From PALSA-1006 sp041660815 (GTDB lineage Bacteria > Pseudomonadota > Gammaproteobacteria > Burkholderiales > Gallionellaceae), in assembly GCA_041660815.1 (NCBI GenBank), contig JBAZVN010000001.1:124001-188000 (forward strand): a DNA stretch of 64,000 nucleotides. The letters are read 5' to 3'. The position numbers and the translations under genes are program-made. Below are positions 42,118 to 50,933 of the stretch, in pieces. The notes beneath the pieces are model-generated. The model was not told the origin of the DNA. It saw nothing but the letters and a program-made list of their open reading frames with translations, and did not search any database. Each line of letters starts with the position of its first letter. The stretch's first letter is position 1.

Positions 42118-43235
42118 TTCTTCTTGAAGAGCATACGATAAACTGCCGCGATATTATTCTGCAAAGTCTCTTCTGTTCCATACACTGCATGAGGTATTTC
42201 GGGTGCCGCAATGTATTCATCAAAACCTTGGTCAGTAAACCCTAATTTTTTCAAAACAAAAGTTTTGTCCTGCTCCATCTGTTTTGGATCGGGATAAGGA
42301 TCAGACTTCAGCATTTCAATCGCCTCGTCTCGGCTCATCTGCCCACTGACAATCAGCGTGGACAAATGCAACCTGCGCTTATCGTACCCGAACTTTTTTG
42401 GGAGAATATACGCTTGGTAAAAACGGGTAAATACTGATTCATAGTGCTTATAGGGATAAGGTTTGTAAGCACATTCGTTCTTCAGTATCTCAACTGCGTC
42501 TGATTTAACGTATGGAAAATAATCAAGAAAAGAGATCCATTTAATTTTTCGCACACGCTCATACCACAAGTAACTAAGTACCGAAAGCAAGCGATGCGTC
42601 TTGATTGGAACAGTACCGAAGCGCTTCTGTATTGCCCTGATATTCTTTGCATCACGTTTAAAGTGATTCCAGCCCGGCGGCATACTCATGCCCTCGGTGG
42701 ACATATTGGTACCCGCCAAAATATAGATCAAGCCATATTTCGCTGCTAGTTGGTAGTTTAATGCTTGCATTGCATTGTCCATCAGCAACTCAATGTCAAC
42801 CACATGTGCGGCAAAAAATGACCGCTGCAAATCCCGATTCTCATTCCAATCTATAACGTGAGTATGCAGGTCTACACCAAGGCTTTTCACAAGGTTGGCA
42901 ATATTGTGCGTAGCCAGTTCAGAATTCCAACCATTATCTAAGTGCACCGCCAATGGTCGCAATCCATGCTTAACCGCTAAATATAACGCATAAGAGCTAT
43001 CAACCCCGCCAGAAACCCCTACGATGCAATCATACTTTTTTCCTCGGCCACTTTCCTTCACTTTTGCAATGAATTGATCTTTGGCCGCAATAGCTTCAGC
43101 AACCGAAAGCTTTGCTTTTTCCAAAACAACCGTAAAATTAGTGCAGTAATTACACTCCCCGTTTTCATCAAATGTAATATCACTGGCGCTGGTGTCCATC
43201 ACACAACGCGTACAAACTTGGTAAGGCTTTTTCAC
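42114..43235 (-). CDS. wbpG: N-acetyl sugar amidotransferase (WbpG/PseA type)
   Basis: A 373-residue PP-loop ATP-using enzyme. The N-terminal Cys motif VCTRCVMDTSASDITFD plus ECNYC (about residues 7-31) may bind zinc, and the ATP loop is GVSGGVDSSYALYLA near 78-92. Enzymes of this class, with a HisH-type glutaminase and HisF-type partner, turn an acetamido group of a nucleotide sugar into an acetamidino group (WbpG in Pseudomonas aeruginosa O5; PseA in Campylobacter). The hisF2 and hisH2 genes directly precede it with short overlaps, which supports that role. Confidence 0.92.
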   Translation of the reverse strand: MKKPYQVCTRCVMDTSASDITFDENGECNYCTNFTVVLEKAKLSVAEAIAAKDQFIAKVKESGRGKKYDCIVGVSGGVDSSYALYLAVKHGLRPLAVHLDNGWNSELATHNIANLVKSLGVDLHTHVIDWNENRDLQRSFFAAHVVDIELLMDNAMQALNYQLAAKYGLIYILAGTNMSTEGMSMPPGWNHFKRDAKNIRAIQKRFGTVPIKTHRLLSVLSYLWYERVRKIKWISFLDYFPYVKSDAVEILKNECAYKPYPYKHYESVFTRFYQAYILPKKFGYDKRRLHLSTLIVSGQMSRDEAIEMLKSDPYPDPKQMEQDKTFVLKKLGFTDQGFDEYIAAPEIPHAVYGTEETLQNNIAAVYRMLFKKK

Positions 43236-43999
43236 GCAGATTCCTTTAATAAATTCTCTAATTCTTGATAATTAGGATAGGTAATTAATACAGCGCGATG
43301 AGGGCCTTGATATACAAAAAAAGCACCCGCTGCCACCGCGCTCGCTCCGGCTCCCACAGCGGCTTTAATATCAGCCAAACACCCTACGCCGCCAACTGCA
43401 ATAAGTGGAACCGGTACATTTGAACTGGCCTCTTTTATCAAATCAATATCCATGCCTTGCATCAAACCATCACGATCCACGGCATTAAGCATGACCTCGC
43501 CTGCACCCGCCACGACCGCCTGCCTAATAAAATCTTGCCAGGTCTGTGTAGATGTTTTTCCAGATGATGACCTAAACAATTTGTGCTTACCCAGCCAATT
43601 CTTCTTTACATCAACCGAAGCCACTACACTTTGCGAGCCAAATTGATCCGCAATTTTTGTAAGTAGCGATAAATCTTCCAGCGCTGCCGATTGCAACGCG
43701 ATTTTTTCCAATCCCAATCCAAACAAGGTTCTTGCTTGCTCAATAGTACGGATGCCACCACCATAGCAAAGCGGCATAAAGCATTCACCCGCCAACTGTT
43801 CAATTAATTCGTAATTGGGCTCCCGTTTTTCTTTGCTGGCACTTATATCCAGCACAACAAGCTCATCGACTTCCTTTTCATTGAAAATTCGGATCGCATT
43901 AATTGGATCGCCCACATATTTCGGGTTAGAAAATTTCTGGGTTTTAACCAACCCACCGTTATGCAGTAACAAACATGGAATGAGACGATGTTTGAGCAT
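43232..43999 (-). CDS. hisF2: HisF-like cyclase paralogue of amidino-sugar synthesis
   Basis: A 255-residue TIM-barrel protein of the HisF family. The first catalytic Asp of histidine-pathway HisF (D11) is Leu here (HRLIPCLLLHNGG, residues 4-16), whereas the second (in VVASVDVKKN) is present. Loss of D11 is seen in the HisF paralogues of amidotransferase loci and argues against a role in histidine synthesis. It would channel ammonia from HisH2 to the WbpG-like enzyme. Phosphate-binding GGVGCLADIKAAVGAGASAV near 198-217 is kept. Confidence 0.9.
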   Translation of the reverse strand: MLKHRLIPCLLLHNGGLVKTQKFSNPKYVGDPINAIRIFNEKEVDELVVLDISASKEKREPNYELIEQLAGECFMPLCYGGGIRTIEQARTLFGLGLEKIALQSAALEDLSLLTKIADQFGSQSVVASVDVKKNWLGKHKLFRSSSGKTSTQTWQDFIRQAVVAGAGEVMLNAVDRDGLMQGMDIDLIKEASSNVPVPLIAVGGVGCLADIKAAVGAGASAVAAGAFFVYQGPHRAVLITYPNYQELENLLKESA

Positions 44000-44607
44000 T
44001 ACAGTTCCACAAAATTTTTCATCAATGCCATGCCAAATTTATGACTTTTTTCTGGATGAAATTGAACACCGAAAATATTCTCGTGACTAAAAGCAGCAGT
44101 AAAGTCATAGCCATGATGAGCGATTGCCAGCGTGTCGTTTGGCTGGTTACAAATCACATGGTAAGAGTGCACGAAATAAAACCGTTGTTCCTCTTGATCA
44201 GAACAAATAATTGGATTCTCCTTTGTGACTGAAACGGTATTCCATCCCATGTGAGGTATTTTCAAACTAGAATCTTGTTCAAGCTTAAAGCGTCCAACCT
44301 CTGCATCTATCCAACCCAATCCAGGCAATGTACCTTCTTCGCTAGTTTTGCACATCAACTGCATACCCAAGCAAATGCCAAGTATGGGCACACGGCGAAC
44401 AAGCACTGCTTCGTTAAGTGCATCAATCCAGCCACCATCACAAAGTCCACTCATGCCATGATCAAAAGCCCCGACGCCTGCGAGAATAATTTTGTCAGCG
44501 ACCGCCAAATCACTGGCTTTACTGGTGATAACAGCATCTCCGCCGACCCAGTTTATCATGCGCACAATCGACGCAAGATTGCCGCAACCATAGTTAGGAA
44601 TAAGCAT
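43999..44607 (-). CDS. hisH2: HisH-like glutamine amidotransferase paralogue
   Basis: A 202-residue class I glutaminase. The catalytic Cys is in ILGICLGMQLMC near residue 80, and the His-Glu pair is in FGVQFHPEKSH near 183-193, so the triad is complete. It frees ammonia from glutamine for HisF2 and WbpG. The start MLIPNYGCGNLASIVRMI is typical of HisH. Linkage to hisF2 (one-base overlap) and wbpG rather than other his genes, and hisGD at 1.7 kb, mark it as the polysaccharide paralogue. Confidence 0.93.
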   Translation of the reverse strand: MLIPNYGCGNLASIVRMINWVGGDAVITSKASDLAVADKIILAGVGAFDHGMSGLCDGGWIDALNEAVLVRRVPILGICLGMQLMCKTSEEGTLPGLGWIDAEVGRFKLEQDSSLKIPHMGWNTVSVTKENPIICSDQEEQRFYFVHSYHVICNQPNDTLAIAHHGYDFTAAFSHENIFGVQFHPEKSHKFGMALMKNFVEL

Positions 44608-46064
44608 TAAGCATACTCTCCGATTCCAGCCAATTCAGATACATTTCTAACAAAGCCTTGCTTAAAATATTTTTCACTCGTTTCGTTCGAGGCCGTGCCA
44701 AATTGGCAACCTTGCACAATCTCTGCGAGATCCTGAGGTGTCATCGCGATTGAGGCATCTCCCCTCACGACTAAATCATCCATCAACTGATGACCTGCCA
44801 ACCCAATTACTACCGTAGGCACACCTAATCCCAATGCATCATAATGACAAGCAGAAGCAATGCTTAGGTGCAAATCCGAATTGGCAATCAGTTCATAGGT
44901 ATTAGGATTTTCTTTACCGGATATTATTTTGCATCGTTCATCATTGCCCAATGCGTCAACGTACGACTTCGTTGAGTTATCATAGGCTGGGTGAAGTTTA
45001 ACATTTAGACAAAATTCAACATCGCTGATAACTAAAAATTCCCGAATAAATTCAATTAAATTTTCAGTATCCAATCCTTGCGTTGTTAATGTAATAACTG
45101 GGTGTAGTGGATTTGCCGAAAAGTGAAGTATTCGATACTCACGATAAGTATCTATCATGTCAGTGCCCACGCTGCGAATCTTTCCTTTGAGCGCCATAAT
45201 GGTACCTGATAATCGTTCCTTCCAATAATCACCGAATACCCCCCAAAAACTTGGCAGCAGTAAATTACTTTCATGCGCCAACGCATCTTCTGGCAAAGTC
45301 GAAGGATGGTCTGGAGTTTGAATACCATGCTGCAATTCAATACACTTAACGCCACACCTACGACAGGCTAACAATAGAGCAAACTCTCCCGTATCCGCCA
45401 CAATAACCACCTTTGGCTTAAGCCTCCAAAGTAACAATTCATAGAGTCGTGCTTGCCACCAAATAAAACTGAATACCCTCCGAATGACATTTTCGGAATA
45501 ACCTCGCAGCCCCAAATCTTTCTCTATCAGCTTCGAAATTGAATTGAAGACACCCAAATCATTTTTCACAGGCAACAACCTAGCCAATACGCGAACAATC
45601 AAATTGGATACAGTGATATCAATGTCTGGCTTACGAAAGGCATGTGATTGTTGAAATTCATAGCCAGAAGCATTCAAAACCTGAATTTTTAGCCCGCGGG
45701 GTACTTTGGATATTAGCAAATCAAAATAAATGTCCCAGAAAAACTCCCCCTGACGAAAACGCAACGCGGATACCCCCGTCGACACCCAGTAGTCATACTT
45801 TTTACAACTAACAAGCCGTTTAAACAGATGAATCATCCCTAGCAAACTATGCCTAATCAATGCAGCCCTAGGTATTGGACTATTCTTCAGTGGAAGATTT
45901 TGCAAATCAGATGCAACCGAAAATCGTAAAATTTGCCAAACAGAGACTCCATTAACCGCATGGCTAAATAACTGATGTTTTTTTTCAAAACGAGTAATTA
46001 TTTCAGCTGCTTCCTTTTCTGTTCTGAATGATTGCATCTCTGGTTTCATTTGAGTGGGCGACAT
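44607..46064 (-). CDS. GT-B-like protein of unknown specificity
   Basis: A 485-residue cytoplasmic-looking protein with no confident family. The middle has VVIVADTGEFALLLACRRCG and KCIELQHGIQTPDHP near 225-255, a His-Gly motif like those of capsule and poly-glycerol-phosphate transferases. The C-terminal NSDLHLSIASACHYDALGLG, followed by VPTVVIGLAG, near 415-445 resembles the donor-site loop of UDP-GlcNAc 2-epimerase-fold and sialyltransferase-like GT-B enzymes. Its place between the amidino genes and the nonulosonic acid genes makes it a candidate nonulosonate transferase; this is inference. Confidence 0.65.
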   Translation of the reverse strand: MSPTQMKPEMQSFRTEKEAAEIITRFEKKHQLFSHAVNGVSVWQILRFSVASDLQNLPLKNSPIPRAALIRHSLLGMIHLFKRLVSCKKYDYWVSTGVSALRFRQGEFFWDIYFDLLISKVPRGLKIQVLNASGYEFQQSHAFRKPDIDITVSNLIVRVLARLLPVKNDLGVFNSISKLIEKDLGLRGYSENVIRRVFSFIWWQARLYELLLWRLKPKVVIVADTGEFALLLACRRCGVKCIELQHGIQTPDHPSTLPEDALAHESNLLLPSFWGVFGDYWKERLSGTIMALKGKIRSVGTDMIDTYREYRILHFSANPLHPVITLTTQGLDTENLIEFIREFLVISDVEFCLNVKLHPAYDNSTKSYVDALGNDERCKIISGKENPNTYELIANSDLHLSIASACHYDALGLGVPTVVIGLAGHQLMDDLVVRGDASIAMTPQDLAEIVQGCQFGTASNETSEKYFKQGFVRNVSELAGIGEYA

Positions 46065-46070
46065 TAGGTA

Positions 46071-47018
46071 CTAAATGTAATTCGCAATTTTATTGTATTT
46101 AGCCATCATGCCAAGGTGATACTCAATATTACACATGCATTCCCATACGTTATTAATGAATTTTTCAGTCTGCAGAAATAATCCCGGCTTAAACTCCTCA
46201 TCCAATTTATAATCACACTCGACAAATTCGACCGAAACACTACCCTTCTTCTGGATTTGCAGCTTCTCCATCGGGCGTAAGATCAATCGATGATTTTTCG
46301 TCAAAATTTCAACGCTCCAGCGCCCCGCACTTTCCCAATTCGCTTGGTAACTGAACAGTGCGCCACTTTCACTCACACCTGCACCAGAGAAAACAGAGGC
46401 TGCGGGGTGCCAATCAAGTGAGCCAGAAGTAAAGGTACAAATTTCTTTAGGCTTGCCCCCCAAATAAAAAGCAAGATCAACCACATGTGTCGAATTGGCC
46501 AAGAACCAATTTTCCTTAACGCCTTCGGCTTTCTGAATTGTTTCAATTACATGAGCCCACTCTGTAAACTCAAAATTGAATGAAGTTACACCACCATCCT
46601 GTTCGATGATTTCCTGAGCCTTGATTACCGAAGCATAGAACCTTCTGTTGTAAGCAACAAAAACATTGGCACTTTTTTCTTTGCTTATGCGAGCAATTTG
46701 TTCTACTTCACCATGGTTCAATCCAGCTGGCTTTTCAACTAATACATTTTGAACGCCGTAATTGATTAACTGCAATGTCGTACTGGCTAACGCCTCAACA
46801 CCAACACTCACAATTGCATGCGAGCATAATGCTGGGTTGGTTGAAAGAAATTTTTCAAGCCCCCCCGAAATAACAGAACAACCAGTTACCTCTTCACACT
46901 TTTTTGCAGACTCAGAACCTCTACCTATCACATCAAAATCACAATCTAATGCTTTCAAAACTTTGATATAATCTTGAGACATCTCGCCCGAACCAACCAG
47001 CCATATTTTATTCTTCAT
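46071..47018 (-). CDS. Gfo/Idh/MocA-family oxidoreductase
   Basis: A 315-residue NAD(P)-dependent sugar oxidoreductase. The N-terminal Rossmann motif is WLVGSGEMSQDYIKVLKALD near residues 4-23. EKPAGLNHGEVEQI near 94-107 carries the conserved Glu-Lys-Pro. The C-terminal domain is the usual open beta-sheet. It is adjacent to a second member of the same superfamily and to legF/ptmE; one or two such genes are common in legionaminic-acid-type loci, though their step is not fixed by experiment that I can name with certainty. Confidence 0.85.
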   Translation of the reverse strand: MKNKIWLVGSGEMSQDYIKVLKALDCDFDVIGRGSESAKKCEEVTGCSVISGGLEKFLSTNPALCSHAIVSVGVEALASTTLQLINYGVQNVLVEKPAGLNHGEVEQIARISKEKSANVFVAYNRRFYASVIKAQEIIEQDGGVTSFNFEFTEWAHVIETIQKAEGVKENWFLANSTHVVDLAFYLGGKPKEICTFTSGSLDWHPAASVFSGAGVSESGALFSYQANWESAGRWSVEILTKNHRLILRPMEKLQIQKKGSVSVEFVECDYKLDEEFKPGLFLQTEKFINNVWECMCNIEYHLGMMAKYNKIANYI

Positions 47019-47028
47019 TTGCCAACCC

Positions 47029-48003
47029 TTAAGTGATAGGACATAAGTCGTGTTTATTGTTTTCCACTTGCTCGATATGTCTCATTAAGCAACGAATAAA
47101 CGGGAGATGAAGCTTCACTGCTTCATCATAAGTTGGCAAGTCACATTTGCCAGAATTCAAAACATCTTCAGCAACTAAATTTGTAAGCTCACTTTGATAG
47201 CTAATGATTCTTTCCTTTTTCTCCTCCCATTTCCAGCCGTTCTCCTTAGATGCAAACCTGATCCATCCATTCGCCTCATCAACAATCACATTCAGGTTAT
47301 CTGAACAAATGGTGATTGTCTCTGGTGATAACTCCTGATGACAATAAAGTGAAAATGGGTGATGCCCTACTTGCCCATGTAACGCCCCGCTAAATTCTAC
47401 AAATCCTTTTCTCTTACTCTGAATAATTGACGGATTTAGCCCTGCACCACTAATTTCCAGCGTACTTTCGCCCGACAAAAATGCCAAATGATCAATCATG
47501 TGTAATCCGTTGCATGCAAGTCCCCAACCTCCACCTTGCAGCTGATATGAAATTTGCTTCGAGCCTGCAAGTTGGTTTTTTAGTTGCTTATAAAATGGAA
47601 ATTGTCTACGAGGATGGTTCACCCACGCCTTTACATTTTTTTCCTGAAGCAATTCATAAATTTGCAAATAGTCATCAGGTTTTTGAAATAGCACTTTTTC
47701 CAAAAGAATATTCTGCACATCACACAATCTCAATAACGCACGCACCACATCCGCACGCACATCGGCATTGGTAGCAATAATGGCAAAATCAATATTCTTT
47801 GATAATTGTTGAATGGAGGTTAAATATTTCACAGCTCGCACATTCAGATTATTCGGCATCTCTTCAAAACGAATTTTGGCCGTTTCAAGCGAGGCTGGAA
47901 TCGTGTCCACCACTTCTATTTGAACCGGAAAACGAATTTTCGACAACGCCTGAAGATGGCGGCTTCCGAGTTGGCCCGCGCCAATAATTACTATTTTTTT
48001 CAT
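47029..48003 (-). CDS. Gfo/Idh/MocA-family oxidoreductase (nonulosonic acid locus type)
   Basis: A 324-residue oxidoreductase starting MKKIVIIGAGQLGSRHLQAL. The start at 48003 overlaps the legF stop by four bases; an extension to 48084 runs inside legF. The cofactor-binding GAGQLGSRH is variant Rossmann, and the central VNHPRRQFPFYKQLK near 130-144 replaces the usual EKP-H region. Proteins of this form recur next to ptmE and neuA-like genes. Likely substrate is a nucleotide-linked amino sugar. Confidence 0.85.
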   Translation of the reverse strand: MKKIVIIGAGQLGSRHLQALSKIRFPVQIEVVDTIPASLETAKIRFEEMPNNLNVRAVKYLTSIQQLSKNIDFAIIATNADVRADVVRALLRLCDVQNILLEKVLFQKPDDYLQIYELLQEKNVKAWVNHPRRQFPFYKQLKNQLAGSKQISYQLQGGGWGLACNGLHMIDHLAFLSGESTLEISGAGLNPSIIQSKRKGFVEFSGALHGQVGHHPFSLYCHQELSPETITICSDNLNVIVDEANGWIRFASKENGWKWEEKKERIISYQSELTNLVAEDVLNSGKCDLPTYDEAVKLHLPFIRCLMRHIEQVENNKHDLCPIT

Positions 48004-48722
48004 TTTGAACTTTCTTTTATCTCGCCCTGTAAAATACAAACTGCCAATTGCAAATCGCTCTTTGTATCTATATCTACCGAACACTCTGCAGACATTGTGT
48101 ATGCATAAGCATTTTGCTCAGGTATAAATGTTTTTTGTTCCAGCAAAACATCAACACTAACAATGTAGATTGCACCATTCAGTCTATAGAATGTTTCTAA
48201 ATCTTGACTACGCGTGTCCTTCACGTCTTCACGTATAAAGCCAACCATATTGTGGTCGGCAGGCAATGTATTCATCCAAAGTGGAGAGTGATCGACTTCG
48301 CACACCGAAATGACTGCTTCGGCATTTTTTTGTGCTCGCAACGCGATTGCCTCTGAAATATTCCTTGAGTTCCTAAGTGGTGAAGTGGGCTGAAGTAACA
48401 CTACAAAATCAAATCTCCTGCCTAGCTCAAATCGGTAGTAATCAATAGTATGTTTGATCGCATCGAAACTTGTTGCCGTGTCGCTTGCCAAGGCTTCGGG
48501 GCGAAAGAATGGCACATTCGCACCATATTTTTTAGCAACCTCTGCAATTTCAAAGTCATCTGTCGTAACCATTACTTCATCAAGAAACGGACAACCAAGT
48601 GCAGCTTCAATCGTCCAAGCAATGAGAGGCTTGCCACCAAAATCAAGTACATTCTTTCTCGGCAATCGTTTACTCCCACCGCGTGCTGGAATAATTGCCA
48701 AATATGATTTCTCATCGTGCAT
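48000..48722 (-). CDS. legF: CMP-nonulosonate cytidylyltransferase (NeuA/LegF type)
   Basis: A 240-residue nucleotidyltransferase that activates a nonulosonic acid as its CMP sugar. The CTP-binding start AIIPARGGSKRLPRKNV is at residues 9-25, followed by GKPLIAWTI, TDDFEIAEVAKKYG near 53-66, and LLQPTSPLRNSRNI near 108-121. Operon context with synthase, epimerase and PtmE-type genes points to legionaminic rather than neuraminic acid. It overlaps both neighbours by one to four bases. Confidence 0.92.
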   Translation of the reverse strand: MHDEKSYLAIIPARGGSKRLPRKNVLDFGGKPLIAWTIEAALGCPFLDEVMVTTDDFEIAEVAKKYGANVPFFRPEALASDTATSFDAIKHTIDYYRFELGRRFDFVVLLQPTSPLRNSRNISEAIALRAQKNAEAVISVCEVDHSPLWMNTLPADHNMVGFIREDVKDTRSQDLETFYRLNGAIYIVSVDVLLEQKTFIPEQNAYAYTMSAECSVDIDTKSDLQLAVCILQGEIKESSK

Positions 48723-49771
48723 TACTGGAATACCTCGTTGTATTCATTATTCGCTTTTTCATAATCACTCATTCGCCCGATATCCAGCCAGTATTCCCTA
48801 ATTGGAAAAGAAGTAGTGATGCTTCCCTGATCTATCAGCTTCTGAAAAAGTGAAGGCATATCAAAAAATTCGCCATCTGGGATCAACCTTAGCGTTTGCG
48901 GGCTGAGCATATATATGCCTGCACTCACATAAAACCGATGTATTGGCTTCTCTTCAATTGAAGTAATTTGACCATCTTTGACGTTAACAACCCCATAGGG
49001 AACCTGGAAATCATATTCGCGAACAGCCATAGTTGCTTCCGCACCGTGCGAAATATGATAGCTCTGCAGGTGCTCAAAGTTGACATTAGTCAACAGATCC
49101 CCATTCATCACGAAAAAAGGCTCCGTAAGATTGTTTCGCATCAGACTCAACGCACCAGCGGTTCCCATTCGTTTTTCCTCATGCACATAATTTATTCTTA
49201 CCCCGAATAACGAGCCATCTCCAAAATAATCTTCGATTATGTGTGACTTGTAGCTAACGCTTAGAATAATATCGGTATATCCATACTTAGCAAAATTCTC
49301 AATTATGGTCTCCAAAATAGGCTTATTGCCTACATGAAGCATTGGCTTAGGAGTGGTATCCGTAAGTGGGCTAAGTCGCGTACCTAATCCACCGACCATT
49401 AAAATAACCTTGTTGGTACGTTTCTCAGGTTGGAGCAATTCATCAACTTCGGCAATACCTACAATTTTTCCGTCGCTATCTACAACCGGAATTTGATACA
49501 GCTTATACGCGACAGCAAGTTGTAGAATCTTTTCCTTAGAATCATTTATGCCGCAAGTCGTTGGTGTTCTATTGTAAATCTTATCTATGAAATCATTAAC
49601 CCCCCCTCCATTCAATAAAGCTCTCCGTACATCACCATCAGAAAGGGTACCTAAAAGCTTCAACTTCTCATCTACGACAAGTGCAATTTTCATTGACCCA
49701 CTGTCAATTATTTCAAGTGCTTGACGTACAGTGGCACTGGACGAAAGAAGTACATTTTTATAATTGTTCAT
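48722..49771 (-). CDS. ptmE: CBS domain-nucleotidyltransferase (PtmE type, GDP-GlcN formation)
   Basis: A 349-residue protein with two N-terminal CBS domains (about 5-115) and a sugar-phosphate nucleotidyltransferase domain (ILMVGGLGTRLSPLTDTTPK near 123-142, then FFVMNGDLLTN near 218 with the metal-binding Asp). In Campylobacter jejuni, PtmE is a glucosamine-1-phosphate guanylyltransferase that starts the GDP-linked legionaminic acid route. Its presence beside legI, legG and legF is the main reason to favour legionaminic acid here. Confidence 0.88.
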   Translation of the reverse strand: MNNYKNVLLSSSATVRQALEIIDSGSMKIALVVDEKLKLLGTLSDGDVRRALLNGGGVNDFIDKIYNRTPTTCGINDSKEKILQLAVAYKLYQIPVVDSDGKIVGIAEVDELLQPEKRTNKVILMVGGLGTRLSPLTDTTPKPMLHVGNKPILETIIENFAKYGYTDIILSVSYKSHIIEDYFGDGSLFGVRINYVHEEKRMGTAGALSLMRNNLTEPFFVMNGDLLTNVNFEHLQSYHISHGAEATMAVREYDFQVPYGVVNVKDGQITSIEEKPIHRFYVSAGIYMLSPQTLRLIPDGEFFDMPSLFQKLIDQGSITTSFPIREYWLDIGRMSDYEKANNEYNEVFQ

Positions 49772-50933
49772 TTTCTACTTTAGGTAAGTCAAAAAATATT
49801 TTCTTCAGCAGACTACTTAAAGGATACGAACAAAGCACATCAAATATTTTTTTTGACGCACCACCTTCTCCGTATGGATTCCTAACAGCTTTCAGCTTGA
49901 TTTGAAATTCCGCGGAGTAAAGTCGCTGAAACGCACTCAAAATATCGCTCCTTTCAGGTAAACAATCGATCACACTGCCCGCCTTGATACGACCTTTTTG
50001 CCGATCCCCAATATTGACAGTTCCGATCTTAAACGAGGGAGCCTCTGATAATCCACTTGAACTATTCCCTACCACTGCGTCAACATGCTGAAGGGCGGAC
50101 AGATATCGCAGCTGCCCAAGTGAGGTGAAAGCAATAGCCTTACTTGAATTTGCAGACACATAGCTATCGATCATTGAATTGATAATTCTACCATCCGTAT
50201 CAGCATTAGCTTTGGTGAAAACTATTTTAGTATCACTAAGGCTGTCCAAGGCACTCAGTAGCTGCTGGAACTGATCTTTTGCGGTACTCAGCTCTAGAGT
50301 CACGGGATGAAAAGTGACTAGCAGATTTCTCTTGCCTAGCGAGAAACCTATACTTCTCTCAAACTCTGCCTTGGATAATAAATGAAGTTTGCGGATATTG
50401 TCCAGCCCCGGCGCTCCAAAATTAAACACCCGATGAGGTTCTTCGCCAAGTTGAATTACACGCTGCCGATACTCCTCTGTTCCAGTAAAATGCAAATGGC
50501 TCATCTTGGTAATCGAGTGCCTGATTGCTTCATCAAATGCACCTTCGGTTGTTTCCCCGCCATGAATATGCGCAATGGGGATGCGCGCAATCATCGCGGC
50601 ACTAGAGGCACTAAAAATTTCGTACCTATCTCCCAGTAGAACAACAAGGTCTGGATGTAACTCTTCATATGCTTCAGCGAAGGAGATTTGAGCCAATCCC
50701 ATGGATTTAGACAAACCAATCGAAGTATCCGAAGACAGAAGCATTTCAATTTTTTTATTGATTGAAAATTCTTTTTCAATCTCTTTGTAGGTTAATCCGA
50801 ATTCGGGCGAAAGATGCATTCCTGTAACAATGAGTTGCAGCTCCAAATTTACATCAGCTTGAATCTCTTTCATCAACCAATAAAGCAGCCCATACTCAGC
50901 ACGTGTGCCAGTGACAACACAAATTTTTCTCAT
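49758..50933 (-). CDS. legG: Hydrolysing NDP-sugar 2-epimerase (LegG/NeuC type)
   Basis: A 391-residue epimerase that cleaves the nucleotide and inverts C2 to release a free manno-configured sugar for the synthase. The start CVVTGTRAEYGLLYWLM and the IVTGMHLSPEFG segment near 36-47 are typical of the hydrolysing NeuC/LegG class, not of WecB/WbpI. The catalytic HIHGGETTEGAFDEAIRHSI region is near 122-141, and VGNSSSGLSEAPSF lies near 295. It overlaps ptmE by 14 bases and legI by four. Confidence 0.92.
   Translation of the reverse strand: MRKICVVTGTRAEYGLLYWLMKEIQADVNLELQLIVTGMHLSPEFGLTYKEIEKEFSINKKIEMLLSSDTSIGLSKSMGLAQISFAEAYEELHPDLVVLLGDRYEIFSASSAAMIARIPIAHIHGGETTEGAFDEAIRHSITKMSHLHFTGTEEYRQRVIQLGEEPHRVFNFGAPGLDNIRKLHLLSKAEFERSIGFSLGKRNLLVTFHPVTLELSTAKDQFQQLLSALDSLSDTKIVFTKANADTDGRIINSMIDSYVSANSSKAIAFTSLGQLRYLSALQHVDAVVGNSSSGLSEAPSFKIGTVNIGDRQKGRIKAGSVIDCLPERSDILSAFQRLYSAEFQIKLKAVRNPYGEGGASKKIFDVLCSYPLSSLLKKIFFDLPKVENEQL

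Noticed and set aside
43232..44607. hisF/hisH as part of the histidine operon
   Set aside because: They lie 40 kb from hisGD inside a polysaccharide operon next to wbpG, and HisF has lost catalytic D11, so they are the amidino-sugar paralogues.
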